The notes beneath the pieces were generated by a model. That model was not told where the DNA came from. It worked only from the letters and a program-made list of their open reading frames with translations, and did no database searches. Below, in pieces: positions 30,090 through 38,928 of a DNA stretch of 46,518 nt. The translations under genes were made by a program, and so were the position numbers. The stretch comes from Syntrophus sp964555065 (GTDB lineage: Bacteria > Desulfobacterota > Syntrophia > Syntrophales > Syntrophaceae): NCBI GenBank assembly GCA_964555065.1, contig CAZKRB010000016.1, positions 1-46,518 on the forward strand. Direction: 5' to 3'. How positions within the stretch are numbered: position 1 is the stretch's first letter; each line of letters opens with the position of its first letter.

Positions 30090-32204
30090 TCACCCCTCCC
30101 ATTCAAAGACCACGGGTTCGCGCAGGACCGCATCCCGTGCCCGCATCGCCAGTTCCGCCATCTCGGGATGGGTCTCCCTGAGGGAAGCAATCTGTCGGAG
30201 ATTGTCCGCCGTCCGCAGTACGAGCATGGCCATCTCCCCGTCGGAGATGCCGGCCCGTTCAATCAAGCCGTCCCAGTCCTCCCCCGCAGCCCAGGCATAA
30301 ACCACCACGCTGGTCCAGAAATAGAGGGGCTGGACGGAGAAGCCGGCGGCCTGCAGCCGTTCCGTCATCGGCCCCAGTTTTGTCACCAGGCGGGCAAAGG
30401 CCCGGCTGAGCCTGCGGGAAATCCGGCGCTTCTCCAGAAGGAGTTCCTGGTCATGATCGTACACGAAGGGAGCCACCAGCGCCGCCAGCAGCTTTTCATC
30501 CGTCGTGGGAAATGCCCCGGTCCGGAGGCCTTCGGCAATCAGCAGGGGCTGATCCAGCCGCAACTGGGATGCCCAGACACCGGTTTCCGTCAGCCGGTCC
30601 CCGCCATCGACAAATCCCTCGGCCTTCAGGAACTCAAGATGCCGCAGAAATTCCTTCCAGAGATCAAGTTGCTGATGCTGATAGGAAGCCAGGGATTTTT
30701 CGAAGATATCCCGGATCGTTTCCGGGGACTGGGACAAAAGCAGATTCAGCACCATGGAAAAGTCATTCCGGATCTGGCTGAGGATTTCATCGGGAGGCGA
30801 GAAAAAGCACTTCTTCACGTGGATCAGATCCATGAACCGCCCCGGCGCTGCCAGCAGGAAGCCGATGTTGTCCTGCCCCCTCCGCCCCGCCCTACCCGTC
30901 ATCTGATGAAACTCCGTCCCGCTCAGGGGGCAGAATTCGTGACCGTTGAAGAGATCGGAGTTGAAAAGAACGATCGTCCGGGCGGGATAATTCACCCCGG
31001 CGGCCACCGTGGAGGTGGCGAAAATGGCCCGCAGGTGCCCCTTCTTCATCATGGTTTCCACGAAAAACTTCCACGCCGGCAGCTGCCCGCCATGATGCGA
31101 GGCGACCCGGTAATCGATGAGAGATGCCAACTGCCGGTGCTGGCGCAGGAAAGGAAAGCGGCTGAGCAGCTCCTCCAGGTCGTAATAAAAACGCTCGTCT
31201 CCAGCCTTTTCGGGCAGCCGGGTGCAGGACTTCAGGGCGGCATCGCACTCCGAGCGGGATTTGAGGAAAAAGATTGCCGGCAGCAGATCGTAACCTTCCA
31301 TCAGGTGGACGATCTCTCCGAAGTGCAGGGCGGCGGATTGCCCGGAACGGCGCGTCTTCCTGCCCGCGATGTACTCCGTGACCCTGCCGTAGAGTTTCCG
31401 GTTCTCCATGAGGGGCAGAAGCCGTCCCGAAGGATGGAGAAAGAGCGGGTAAAGGGGGACGGGACGGTTCTCCTCCCGGATTACGGTGCAGGCCTTGCCG
31501 CGGATGGAGGACAGCCAGGCGGCGATTTCGTCACCATTCCCAATCGTGGCGGAAAGGAGCAGCAGGTTCACCCGCACGGGCAGGTAGATCAGGACTTCCT
31601 CCCAGACCACCCCCCGATCATGATCCCCCAGGTAATGGGCCTCATCGAGAATCACCAGATCGCAGCGCAGATTCTCCCCCTCCTGCATCACGTCGTAAAG
31701 CTGATTCCTCAGGATCTCCGTCGTCCCGACGATGATGGGGGCATCGGGATTTTCCTTCGTGTCTCCCGTAAGGATTCCCACGTGCTCCGCACCGAATATC
31801 TGGCTGAATTCCACCCACTTGGCGTTGCTCAACGCCTTCAGGGGCGAGGCGTACCAGCACCTTCCCCCCTTTTGAAAGACGGACAGAATGGCCTTTTCGG
31901 CGATCCAGGTCTTTCCCGAACCGGTGGGCGCCATGACGAGGCAGTCATTATTTTCAACGGCATGGAGGGCTTCAAGCTGAAAAGCGTCCGGGACGAACCC
32001 GGCCTCCGGCGGCTTGCCGATCCGCTTGAAGACGCCCTTCAGAACGGGTTCGATGGCCGGATGCAGATGGGCGGCATGGGGATTTCCCTTTCGCTTCCTT
32101 CGGTCCGGTTTTGATCCCGGCGGCCGGTCCGGAGAAAACCGCTTGTTTCCCCGCTTTGTTTTTTCCTGCGGTTGGATGTTGATGCTCTCCATGGTTGACT
32201 TCAA
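30090..32204 (-). CDS. Ski2-like DEAH-box superfamily 2 helicase
   Basis: A 704-residue SF2 helicase. A basic tail of about 45 residues precedes the core. The core has Q-like FQLEAL, Walker A APTGSGKT (92-99), motif Ia SPLKALSNAKW, motif II DEAH (187-190), motif III LLSAT, a second RecA domain with AIFATSTVAAGVNYPARTIVLF, and motif VI QMTGRAGRRGQD. The Ski2/Mtr4 type is indicated by GRAGRRG and by the C-terminal helical region after about 460. In bacteria such helicases act on structured RNA or DNA, often with an unknown partner. The start is TTG 32204 with GAGG four bases upstream; ATG 32192 is the alternative, with poor spacing. It is divergent from the MFS gene. Confidence 0.93.
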   Translation of the reverse strand: MKSTMESINIQPQEKTKRGNKRFSPDRPPGSKPDRRKRKGNPHAAHLHPAIEPVLKGVFKRIGKPPEAGFVPDAFQLEALHAVENNDCLVMAPTGSGKTWIAEKAILSVFQKGGRCWYASPLKALSNAKWVEFSQIFGAEHVGILTGDTKENPDAPIIVGTTEILRNQLYDVMQEGENLRCDLVILDEAHYLGDHDRGVVWEEVLIYLPVRVNLLLLSATIGNGDEIAAWLSSIRGKACTVIREENRPVPLYPLFLHPSGRLLPLMENRKLYGRVTEYIAGRKTRRSGQSAALHFGEIVHLMEGYDLLPAIFFLKSRSECDAALKSCTRLPEKAGDERFYYDLEELLSRFPFLRQHRQLASLIDYRVASHHGGQLPAWKFFVETMMKKGHLRAIFATSTVAAGVNYPARTIVLFNSDLFNGHEFCPLSGTEFHQMTGRAGRRGQDNIGFLLAAPGRFMDLIHVKKCFFSPPDEILSQIRNDFSMVLNLLLSQSPETIRDIFEKSLASYQHQQLDLWKEFLRHLEFLKAEGFVDGGDRLTETGVWASQLRLDQPLLIAEGLRTGAFPTTDEKLLAALVAPFVYDHDQELLLEKRRISRRLSRAFARLVTKLGPMTERLQAAGFSVQPLYFWTSVVVYAWAAGEDWDGLIERAGISDGEMAMLVLRTADNLRQIASLRETHPEMAELAMRARDAVLREPVVFEWEG

Positions 32205-32338
32205 CGTTCCTCTCGGGCTGTCTCAAGAATACCGTTTTCCACTCCCGGAAACGACGAGCCCCTTAAATTCTTTGTTCTTTGTGTACCACGGATTCCCCTG
32301 CGGGTAAAGACCAATTGCACAATAAGCCTCTTTTTTCA

Positions 32339-32367
32339 TTGACAAATCTTCTCCGGCGGCCTAAAGA
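32339..32367 (+). promoter_or_regulatory. Possible sigma-70 promoter of the MFS gene
   Basis: A perfect TTGACA (32339-32344), a 17-base spacer, then TAAAGA (32362-32367), a weak -10. It overlaps the first in-frame ATG of the MFS frame, which supports the later start at 32412. Confidence 0.4.
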
Positions 32368-32411
32368 TGCCCCCGTCGGCAGGGATCGGCAGCAAGATCA
32401 GGAATACAGGC

Positions 32412-33701
32412 ATGGATGAAAAACATGGACATCGCCTCTATTGGGGCTGGTACGTCGTTCTCGGCGCTTTCCTCATTTCGGGAATCAATTGCGGTGTCCG
32501 CTACTGCTTCGGGATTTTCGTCAAGCCGATGTCCATGGAATACGGCTGGTCCCGTTCGGTGATTTCCCTGGGAGCCTCCCTCATGACGATGTGTTACGGC
32601 ATCGGAGGCATTTTTTCCGGCTACCTCCTCGACCGGATGGCGCCACGCTGGATCATGATCATCGGCGCCACGCTCTCCGCCGCCGGCCTGATCCTCACGC
32701 CCTTTGTCCAATCCCCCTGGCAGTACTACCTCATCTACGGCCTGCTTTTCGGCCTGAGTTCCGCCTGGTTCGGAGTCGTTGTCTGCAGCACCTCCGTGGG
32801 GAAATGGTTTGTGAGAAAACGCGGCCTGGCCATTGGAATCGCGTCCGTCGGGATCGGCCTGGGCACCATGATTCTGGCGCCGATCCTGGGTTACCTGGCC
32901 CGGGAGGATTGGAAGCAGGGGTTTATCTTTTCGGGCGCCCTGGTGTTCCTCGGCGTGATTTTCCTGGCTCAGCTGCTGATGAGGAAAACAAGCCCGGAAG
33001 CCTATGGCTATCGCTTGACCGCCGCCGGAGACTATTCGGAAGCGGGATTGGCCTTTACCCCGACGACCCGATCTTCTTCCGCAGAGCCGGCTCCCGAAGC
33101 AAAGCCGCCCCTGTCCCCCACAACCGTTTTGAAAGATTCCCGCTTCTGGATCCTTGCCCTCTGCTACAGCCTGGCGATCATGGCGCAGATGTCGGTCTTT
33201 GTCCACCAGGTGGCCTATGCCACCGACGCGGGCATCCATCCAATCGCTGCCGCCTCCGCTCTCGGGTTTATCGGCGTCGCCAGCATCCTGGGCCGATTTT
33301 TCTTCGGCTGGTTGAGCGACCGGCTTTCGGACGCCAAAGGCGCCGCCAGCCTTGGCTTTGCCGCGATGGCCCTGGGAACGATTCTCCTGATGAGGGCGGA
33401 CAGCGCGGCCCTCCTGTTTGTTTATGCCTTTTTTTTCGGTTTCGGATATGGATCGCTGGCCCCGATGATGCCGTTTCTGCTGGCGGATCGCTTTGGAATT
33501 TCCGTCCTGGGAACGACCTACGGGATTCTGACTTTTTTTGCGACGGGGATCGGCGGCGCGGCGGGACCGCTCCTGTGCGGGGTGCTCTATGACCGATTCG
33601 GCTCCTACCGCCTTGCTTGGCAGATCAATCTGGCGGCTCTGGTTCTCATCACCCTTCTGATCCTGATTCTGAAACCCCGGGGTCGCCCCCGGGTAGGCTG
33701 A
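32412..33701 (+). CDS. MFS carrier of the oxalate/formate antiporter (OFA) type
   Basis: A 429-residue major facilitator with twelve predicted helices. It opens with RLYWGWYVVLGAFLISGINCGVRYCFGIF, the usual OFA/monocarboxylate start. The loop 2-3 motif GYLLDRMAPRW is MFS motif A. A central loop rich in Pro/Ser/Ala (about 205-240) separates the halves. The second half has GFIGVASILGRFFFGWLSDRLSD, a motif A repeat. OFA members move small carboxylates such as oxalate, formate or pyruvate; the substrate here is unknown. A carboxylate carrier would fit a fermentative or syntrophic anaerobe. The start is ATG 32412 with AGGA eight bases upstream; the first in-frame ATG, 32367, lacks a ribosome binding site. 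Confidence 0.92.
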   Translation: MDEKHGHRLYWGWYVVLGAFLISGINCGVRYCFGIFVKPMSMEYGWSRSVISLGASLMTMCYGIGGIFSGYLLDRMAPRWIMIIGATLSAAGLILTPFVQSPWQYYLIYGLLFGLSSAWFGVVVCSTSVGKWFVRKRGLAIGIASVGIGLGTMILAPILGYLAREDWKQGFIFSGALVFLGVIFLAQLLMRKTSPEAYGYRLTAAGDYSEAGLAFTPTTRSSSAEPAPEAKPPLSPTTVLKDSRFWILALCYSLAIMAQMSVFVHQVAYATDAGIHPIAAASALGFIGVASILGRFFFGWLSDRLSDAKGAASLGFAAMALGTILLMRADSAALLFVYAFFFGFGYGSLAPMMPFLLADRFGISVLGTTYGILTFFATGIGGAAGPLLCGVLYDRFGSYRLAWQINLAALVLITLLILILKPRGRPRVG

Positions 33702-33715
33702 GAAATCCGCCGGCG

Positions 33716-34252
33716 TCAGCGGGGAAAGGATTCCGAAAGGCCCAGTATCCCGGCGAGGCGTTCCGAGACTTTGCCGGCAAGCTGCTGCAGCAGGCTCGTA
33801 TCCATCCCTGCGGAATAACGCTCCGGAAAGGCATCCCCCAGATTCACACTGCCGAACAGCGTCCCCTGGAGAAACAGGGGAACGACGGCGATAGATTTCA
33901 GGAAGTACTTCCGCCTCCGGGGAAACAGGCGGTAAAAGGGATTCAGATTCTCATTGGCCAGAACAGGGGTCGGCGGCAGTGGCAGGATTTCGGCGAAGGA
34001 TTCTTCGTCCAGCATCCCCGCCCGTTCCCGAAGGGTCTCCGGCAGTCCCAGACGCGACAGCAGATTCCCCGTCCCTTCCCGGTTCACGAAGGTCAGCCAG
34101 AGGTAGGGAATATCAAACTCTGCGGCCAGGCGTTCAAGAAGCGTTTCCAGAAGTTCGGCCGGGGTGCCGGCAGCGTCCAGAGCCGCCTCGACCACAAGGA
34201 ATTTTCTGGCAATCTCCTCATTTTTCTTCAGCGTGTCCATGATCTGTTTCAT
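33716..34252 (-). CDS. GAF/DUF484-like protein
   Basis: A 178-residue protein. An N-terminal helix (about 1-38) is followed by a GAF-like fold. LLETLLERLAAEFDIPYLWLTFVNREGTG and SIAVVPLFLQGTLFGSVNLGDAFPERYSAGMDTSLLQQLAGKV match the DUF484 layout, where a GAF-type domain ends in a pattern like this one. DUF484 proteins are often found near xerC in Pseudomonadota and have no settled function; a small ligand or signal-sensing role is the usual guess. It is convergent with the MFS gene (14 bases apart) and downstream of exonuclease III on the same strand, with 170 bases between them. Confidence 0.75.
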   Translation of the reverse strand: MKQIMDTLKKNEEIARKFLVVEAALDAAGTPAELLETLLERLAAEFDIPYLWLTFVNREGTGNLLSRLGLPETLRERAGMLDEESFAEILPLPPTPVLANENLNPFYRLFPRRRKYFLKSIAVVPLFLQGTLFGSVNLGDAFPERYSAGMDTSLLQQLAGKVSERLAGILGLSESFPR

Positions 34253-34422
34253 GAGCGCTCCTTGTTACTCCTCCTTTCCCCTGTACGGGGCTTCTCCTCG
34301 GGATGCAATTGAGGGTTTCGCCGTCGGTTCCGCCCCTCTGCTGCCCGACGGCGCCGCCTCACCCTGCCCGTCTCGGCTTCGCCTCCGAGGGGAAATGAAC
34401 AGCATCCTTCACGGGTTTTGTT

Positions 34423-35211
34423 TCAAAGGGCGAATTCCGCCACGAGAATCGTATGATCCGACGGCTTTTCAGCCAGCCGCGGGTTCAGATCGACGGCGCA
34501 GACATCACAGCGTTCGGCCAGGGAAGGGGTCGAAAGAATGTGATCGATTCGCCAGCCCAGTTTCCTCTCCACCGATCGGGGGACGCGATAGTCAAAAAAA
34601 GTGTACTGCTGCGCCTCCCCCGGGTGAAGCTTCCGGAACAGGTCCTCCAGCCCCCAGGACTTCACGCGGGAAAAGGCCTCCCACACCTCGGGATTGAAAC
34701 AGACATGCCCGAGGAGCCGCTTGGGATCATGCACGTCAATCGCCTCCGGGGCAACATTGAGATCACCGCACCAGAGAAGGAAATTCTCCGGGGACCACCT
34801 TCGGGAAAGAAAATCCCGAAAGCGCTCATACCACTGAAGTTTATAGGAAAAATGGGGACTTTCCCGATCCCGTCCCTGGGGAACGTACGTATTGATCACC
34901 GGGATTCCGGAATAAACGGCGGCGATCAGCCGATCCTCATCGGCGGCGCCCCCCTCTCCGTCCAGGCCGTAGATCACGCTCTCCGGCTTTTCCCGGGAAG
35001 CAACGGCGACGCCGTTGTACTGTTTGTTCCCTCGGAAAACGACCTGGTAGCCGGCTTCCGCGAAGGCGGCGGCGGGGAATCGATCATCCGCCACTTTCGT
35101 CTCCTGCATGCAGAAAACATCGGGCCGATTTTCCCGCAGCCAGGGGATGATGAGGTGAAGCCGGGAACGAATGGAATTAACGTTGTAGGTGGCAACCTTG
35201 AATCGAGCCAT
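34423..35211 (-). CDS. xth: Exodeoxyribonuclease III (AP endonuclease)
   Basis: A 262-residue member of the ExoIII/APE1 family. It cleaves abasic sites and trims 3' ends in base-excision repair. Catalytic positions visible: N12 region in ATYNVNSIRSRL, E37 in CMQETKVADD, the asparagine and aspartate in WCGDLNVAP, and the C-terminal D-H pair in KPSDHTILVAEF. Length is usual (E. coli 268). The start is ATG 35211 with GGAGGG nine bases upstream; an upstream in-frame start at 35235 is less likely. It is transcribed on the minus strand downstream of cheB, separated by 221 bases, and is probably independent of the che operon. Confidence 0.96.
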   Translation of the reverse strand: MARFKVATYNVNSIRSRLHLIIPWLRENRPDVFCMQETKVADDRFPAAAFAEAGYQVVFRGNKQYNGVAVASREKPESVIYGLDGEGGAADEDRLIAAVYSGIPVINTYVPQGRDRESPHFSYKLQWYERFRDFLSRRWSPENFLLWCGDLNVAPEAIDVHDPKRLLGHVCFNPEVWEAFSRVKSWGLEDLFRKLHPGEAQQYTFFDYRVPRSVERKLGWRIDHILSTPSLAERCDVCAVDLNPRLAEKPSDHTILVAEFAL

Positions 35212-35432
35212 CTTGTGTTTCCCTCCTGTCAGCAACCGCCGGCGCCGGTCAGGATCCCCTGGTTGGATTCCAGCACCGGCTCAACCCGCACTCCGGGTCG
35301 ACCGCTCAATCAGTCCCCGCATCGCCTTTACGTCGCTGCCTTGATCGCCTCTGCTTCCCAATGGAATCGGGCGACGGAGGCGGCAGAACATGCCGGCGCC
35401 CTTCCCTGCCCCTGGCCCCGCCACGAGAGAGA

Positions 35433-36524
35433 TCACAGGGGCTTCCTAGGGGATAAGGCCTTCTCCCCCAGCTTTTTGAGGATCCGCGCAATGTCCTCGG
35501 GCGGCAGAACATGGGACGCCCCATTCATCGCAATGGCTTCCCCCGGCATGCCGAAAACGACGGAACTTTCCTTATTCTGCGCAATGGTGATCATCCCGCG
35601 ATCCCTCATGGCCTTCAGTTCGGTGGCCCCATCCCTTCCCATCCCCGTCAGCAGGACTCCGACGCCTTTTTCCCCATAAGCCCGGAGCGCGGACCGGAAG
35701 AGATAGGATACGGATGGGCACAGCCCATTTTCCGGCTCAGCCTGGGTCAGCGTAATCTTCCCCTGCCCGTTCACTCCCATCTGGAGGCGATCGGGAGCGA
35801 CATAGGCGCGTCCCGCCCGCATCTGCTCTCCGTGAAGAGCCACGAAAACGGCATAATCCGAGGCGCGGGAGAGCCAATCCACGAATCCGGCGATAAATCC
35901 CTGGGTCATGTGCTGCACAATGAGAATGGGAAGGGGAAAGTCGGGAGGCAAGTCGGATAAAATCCGCTTCAAGACCGAAGGTCCTCCCGTGGAGGCGCCC
36001 ATGACCACGACCTCAAGCGGTTTGGACTCTCTCCCCGTCAGCGCGTCATCGGCCTGCAGGTGCGACGGCTTCCCCCTGACCCGGCGCGACCACCGGCGGA
36101 CGACCTTGACCTCGGACATGGCCTTGACGGCGCGGATCAGCTCCCGTGTCCGGACTTCATAATCCCCGGCGGCCAGGGAGGGCTTTTCCAGCACAGCTAG
36201 AGCGCCCGCTTCCAGGGCACGGAAGGTCTTTTCCACCTCCGTGCTGACCCAGGCGGCACTGACAATGATGATCGGGGTTGGAGTCTCCTCCATAATCCTG
36301 CGGGTGGTCTCAAAGCCATCCATACGGGGCAGGTTGACGTCCATGGTGATCAGATCGGGCCGCAGGCGCCGCACTTCCTCAAGCGCCTCTTCTCCACTCT
36401 CCACGGCTCCGACCACCCGGATCCGCGGCTCACTATGGAGAATGTGAACAAGCAGCTCCCGAACGACGGCGGAATCCTCCACGATCAGGACCCTGATAAT
36501 GTTGTCCGAGCCGTTTTCAGTCAT
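35433..36524 (-). CDS. cheB: Chemotaxis-type methylesterase CheB
   Basis: A 363-residue protein-glutamate methylesterase. The N-terminal receiver (IRVLIVEDSAVVRELL) has acceptor D62 in TMDVNLPRMDG. The C-terminal esterase has the catalytic serine in GASTGGP, histidine in VQHMTQGF and aspartate in LTGMGRDGA. It removes methyl groups from receptor glutamates when phosphorylated by CheA. The start is ATG 36524 with GGGGT upstream; a TTG at 36542 overlapping the cheA stop is the alternative. It is the last gene of the six-gene chemosensory operon, the position of WspF and FrzG in related systems. Confidence 0.96.
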   Translation of the reverse strand: MTENGSDNIIRVLIVEDSAVVRELLVHILHSEPRIRVVGAVESGEEALEEVRRLRPDLITMDVNLPRMDGFETTRRIMEETPTPIIIVSAAWVSTEVEKTFRALEAGALAVLEKPSLAAGDYEVRTRELIRAVKAMSEVKVVRRWSRRVRGKPSHLQADDALTGRESKPLEVVVMGASTGGPSVLKRILSDLPPDFPLPILIVQHMTQGFIAGFVDWLSRASDYAVFVALHGEQMRAGRAYVAPDRLQMGVNGQGKITLTQAEPENGLCPSVSYLFRSALRAYGEKGVGVLLTGMGRDGATELKAMRDRGMITIAQNKESSVVFGMPGEAIAMNGASHVLPPEDIARILKKLGEKALSPRKPL

Positions 36525-36538
36525 CTCAAAAACCCCGT

Positions 36539-38911
36539 TCAAGACACCCTCTTGATGGCATACAGCAGATTGCTCTGATCAAAACTGCTCTTGACGATGT
36601 AGGCATTGGCGCCGACATCGATTCCCCGCTCCTTGTCTTCCCGCGATTCCAGGGCCGTAACCAGGATCACCGGGAGATCCGCCAGGCTCTTGTCCGCACG
36701 GATCCGGGCAGTCAGGTCGAATCCGTTCATCCGCGGCATTTCCACATCGGAAACAACGAGGTCAAAGGAATCCGTGCGCAGGACCGCCATGGCGTCCAGC
36801 CCGTCGACAGCCGTTTTGACCCGATACCCGGCAAATTCCAGGATACTCCGGATCAGCGTCCGGGATGTAATGGAGTCTTCAACCACGAGGATAGACAGCG
36901 GCTTCGATTCAGCGGGTAACTCTTTGCTCGCCGCCGTTGCCACGGGCGTTGCCGAATCGGAAAACCGGACGGCGGACTTGATCAGATCGGCGACATTCAG
37001 CACCGGGACGACTTCCCCGGTCCCCAGGACCGCTGCCCCGGCGATATTCCGGACCCGGATCAGAGGCCGTCCCAGGGACTTCAGGAGGAACTCCTGCTCC
37101 CCGAGGATCCGGTCGATGCTGCAAGCCAGGCGGGTTCCGGCCGCCTGGAGAACGGCAATTTCCATGCCTTCCCCCGATTGGCCCCCATCGGCCGCGGCGG
37201 GAATGCCCAGAACCGGCCCCAGGGCGACCAGGGAGAGGTTTTTTTCATAAAGCCTCACCGTCTCCCGGTTTTCCGCGGTTCGGATCTCTGAACGGCTTAT
37301 CCGTGCCACCCGCTCCACATTGCCCATGGGGAGAACAAAAAGCCGCTTTCCCGCTTCCACGAGGATTCCCCGGAAGGTTGCCAGAATCAGGGGAAGGGAA
37401 ATCCGGAGAGCAGTCCTCTTGTCGGGCGCCGTCTCTACGGAGATGGCGCCGCCGAGTTTTTCAATCTTCTCCAGGACAATGGCCAGCCCCAACCCCCGGC
37501 CGGAAAGATCGGTCAGAATCGGCGCCGTCGTTAGGCCGGAGCGGAAGATCAACTCCAACGCTTCCGTCCCCATCCGTTTATCCGCTTCCGCCGGGGAGAT
37601 CAGACCGTTCCTGAGGGCCGCCTCCCGGACTTCGCTCATCCGGATTCCCCTTCCGTCGTCTTCCAGCAGAATTTCCACCTTCCCGCTGTCCTGCTGCCGA
37701 ATGGATAGCCGGATCTTCCCTTGAGCCGGTTTGCCCTTTTTCACCCGCTCCGCGGGCGTTTCAATCCCGTGGTCAACGGCATTGCGCAGCAGATGCATCA
37801 GGGGGTCCTTCATTTCCTCCAGGATCCGCCGGTCGATTTCGATCCCGGCGCCTTCAACCCGAAATTCGACATCCTTGCCGCTGTCCCGGCCCAGGCGCCG
37901 CACGACATGAGGGTACATGTCCAGCAGGGAGGAAAAGGGCAGCAGGAGCGTCAACTTCATGTCTTCGAGAAGACTGTCGATCATGCCGCCCAATTCGCGG
38001 CCATTCCGGTGAACCCCCCGGGTAACGGCTTGCAGGGAATGCTCCATGCTCTGCAGGCGCTGCTCGTTTCCCTCGAGTAAATCGTTCAGTTTCAGGAGAG
38101 ACTGCTGCAATTTGGCGTCGATGCGGCCCAGCCCGAGGAAAGCCTGCTGAATCCTGCTAACCTCTGCCTCCGTTCGGCTCCAAGCCCGCCGCCATTCGAG
38201 AAATTTCTGCTCCAGTTCCTGTAGTTCGCCATGCCTGGCCCGGATATTCCTCTGGGAGACGAATATTTCCTCCGCCTGACGGAAGAGGCCGTTGAGCCTC
38301 TCCGTCGAGACCCGGACCGTTTCTTCAGCCCGAGTGCGCTCTTCCGGCGTTGTGTCTCCTGGGGAAACCGCCGAATCCGGAGCTGCCTGTTCCGGGAAGG
38401 ATGGCTCCGAAAAAGGAGGCTCCGGAGGCACTTCCACGCTCTTCCCAGGATCCTCCGCGGGTGGAGCTTCCGTTGTCTTCCGTCCACCTTCCTCGAATTG
38501 CCCGGAAGCAATCCGGTCCAGTTTCGAGAGGATCCGGGAAATCTGCGAGGGCTCCGGGGGGCGGAAATCCGCCGAATCCTTGGCCAGCATCAGTTCCAGA
38601 ATATCCAGGCCCTCATAAAGAACATCGTAAAGGTCGGGAGCCAGTTGAAGACTTCCCTTTTTCAGATTGGCAAAGACCGCCTCCAACGCCTGACAGAGAG
38701 CTTCAATCTCCGCCTGGTTGACGGCCCGGGCGGCGCCCTTCAGGCTGTGAACCTCCCGGTAAACGGATTCCAGAATTTCCGGATGCCGTTCCTTATCCCG
38801 CCGCCATTCCAGATCCGCCAATCCGGCCAAGATCATTTTCAGATGCTCGGCGGCTTCGACCCGGAAGGTTGCCATCAATTTTTTCAGAAAGGCTTCCTGT
38901 TTAGTGGCCAT
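36539..38911 (-). CDS. cheA: Hybrid chemosensory kinase CheA with C-terminal receiver
   Basis: A 790-residue CheA-REC fusion. Domains in order: Hpt with phosphorylatable H55 (VHSLKGAARAV); a long Pro/Glu-rich linker (about 135-200); a coiled-coil region (about 200-300) where CheA dimerises; HATPase with LLRNAVDHGIE, DDGRGI and GRGLGL; a CheW-like regulatory domain (about 510-650); and a receiver beginning LSILVVEDSITSRTL with acceptor D722 (VVSDVEMPRMNG). No separate CheY-binding P2 domain is apparent. The built-in receiver suggests internal phosphate transfer or sink, as in FrzE and WspE. It starts 17 bases after the MCP gene ends and slightly precedes cheB. Confidence 0.95.
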   Translation of the reverse strand: MATKQEAFLKKLMATFRVEAAEHLKMILAGLADLEWRRDKERHPEILESVYREVHSLKGAARAVNQAEIEALCQALEAVFANLKKGSLQLAPDLYDVLYEGLDILELMLAKDSADFRPPEPSQISRILSKLDRIASGQFEEGGRKTTEAPPAEDPGKSVEVPPEPPFSEPSFPEQAAPDSAVSPGDTTPEERTRAEETVRVSTERLNGLFRQAEEIFVSQRNIRARHGELQELEQKFLEWRRAWSRTEAEVSRIQQAFLGLGRIDAKLQQSLLKLNDLLEGNEQRLQSMEHSLQAVTRGVHRNGRELGGMIDSLLEDMKLTLLLPFSSLLDMYPHVVRRLGRDSGKDVEFRVEGAGIEIDRRILEEMKDPLMHLLRNAVDHGIETPAERVKKGKPAQGKIRLSIRQQDSGKVEILLEDDGRGIRMSEVREAALRNGLISPAEADKRMGTEALELIFRSGLTTAPILTDLSGRGLGLAIVLEKIEKLGGAISVETAPDKRTALRISLPLILATFRGILVEAGKRLFVLPMGNVERVARISRSEIRTAENRETVRLYEKNLSLVALGPVLGIPAAADGGQSGEGMEIAVLQAAGTRLACSIDRILGEQEFLLKSLGRPLIRVRNIAGAAVLGTGEVVPVLNVADLIKSAVRFSDSATPVATAASKELPAESKPLSILVVEDSITSRTLIRSILEFAGYRVKTAVDGLDAMAVLRTDSFDLVVSDVEMPRMNGFDLTARIRADKSLADLPVILVTALESREDKERGIDVGANAYIVKSSFDQSNLLYAIKRVS

Positions 38912-38928
38912 CCAACCGTCCCCGGATT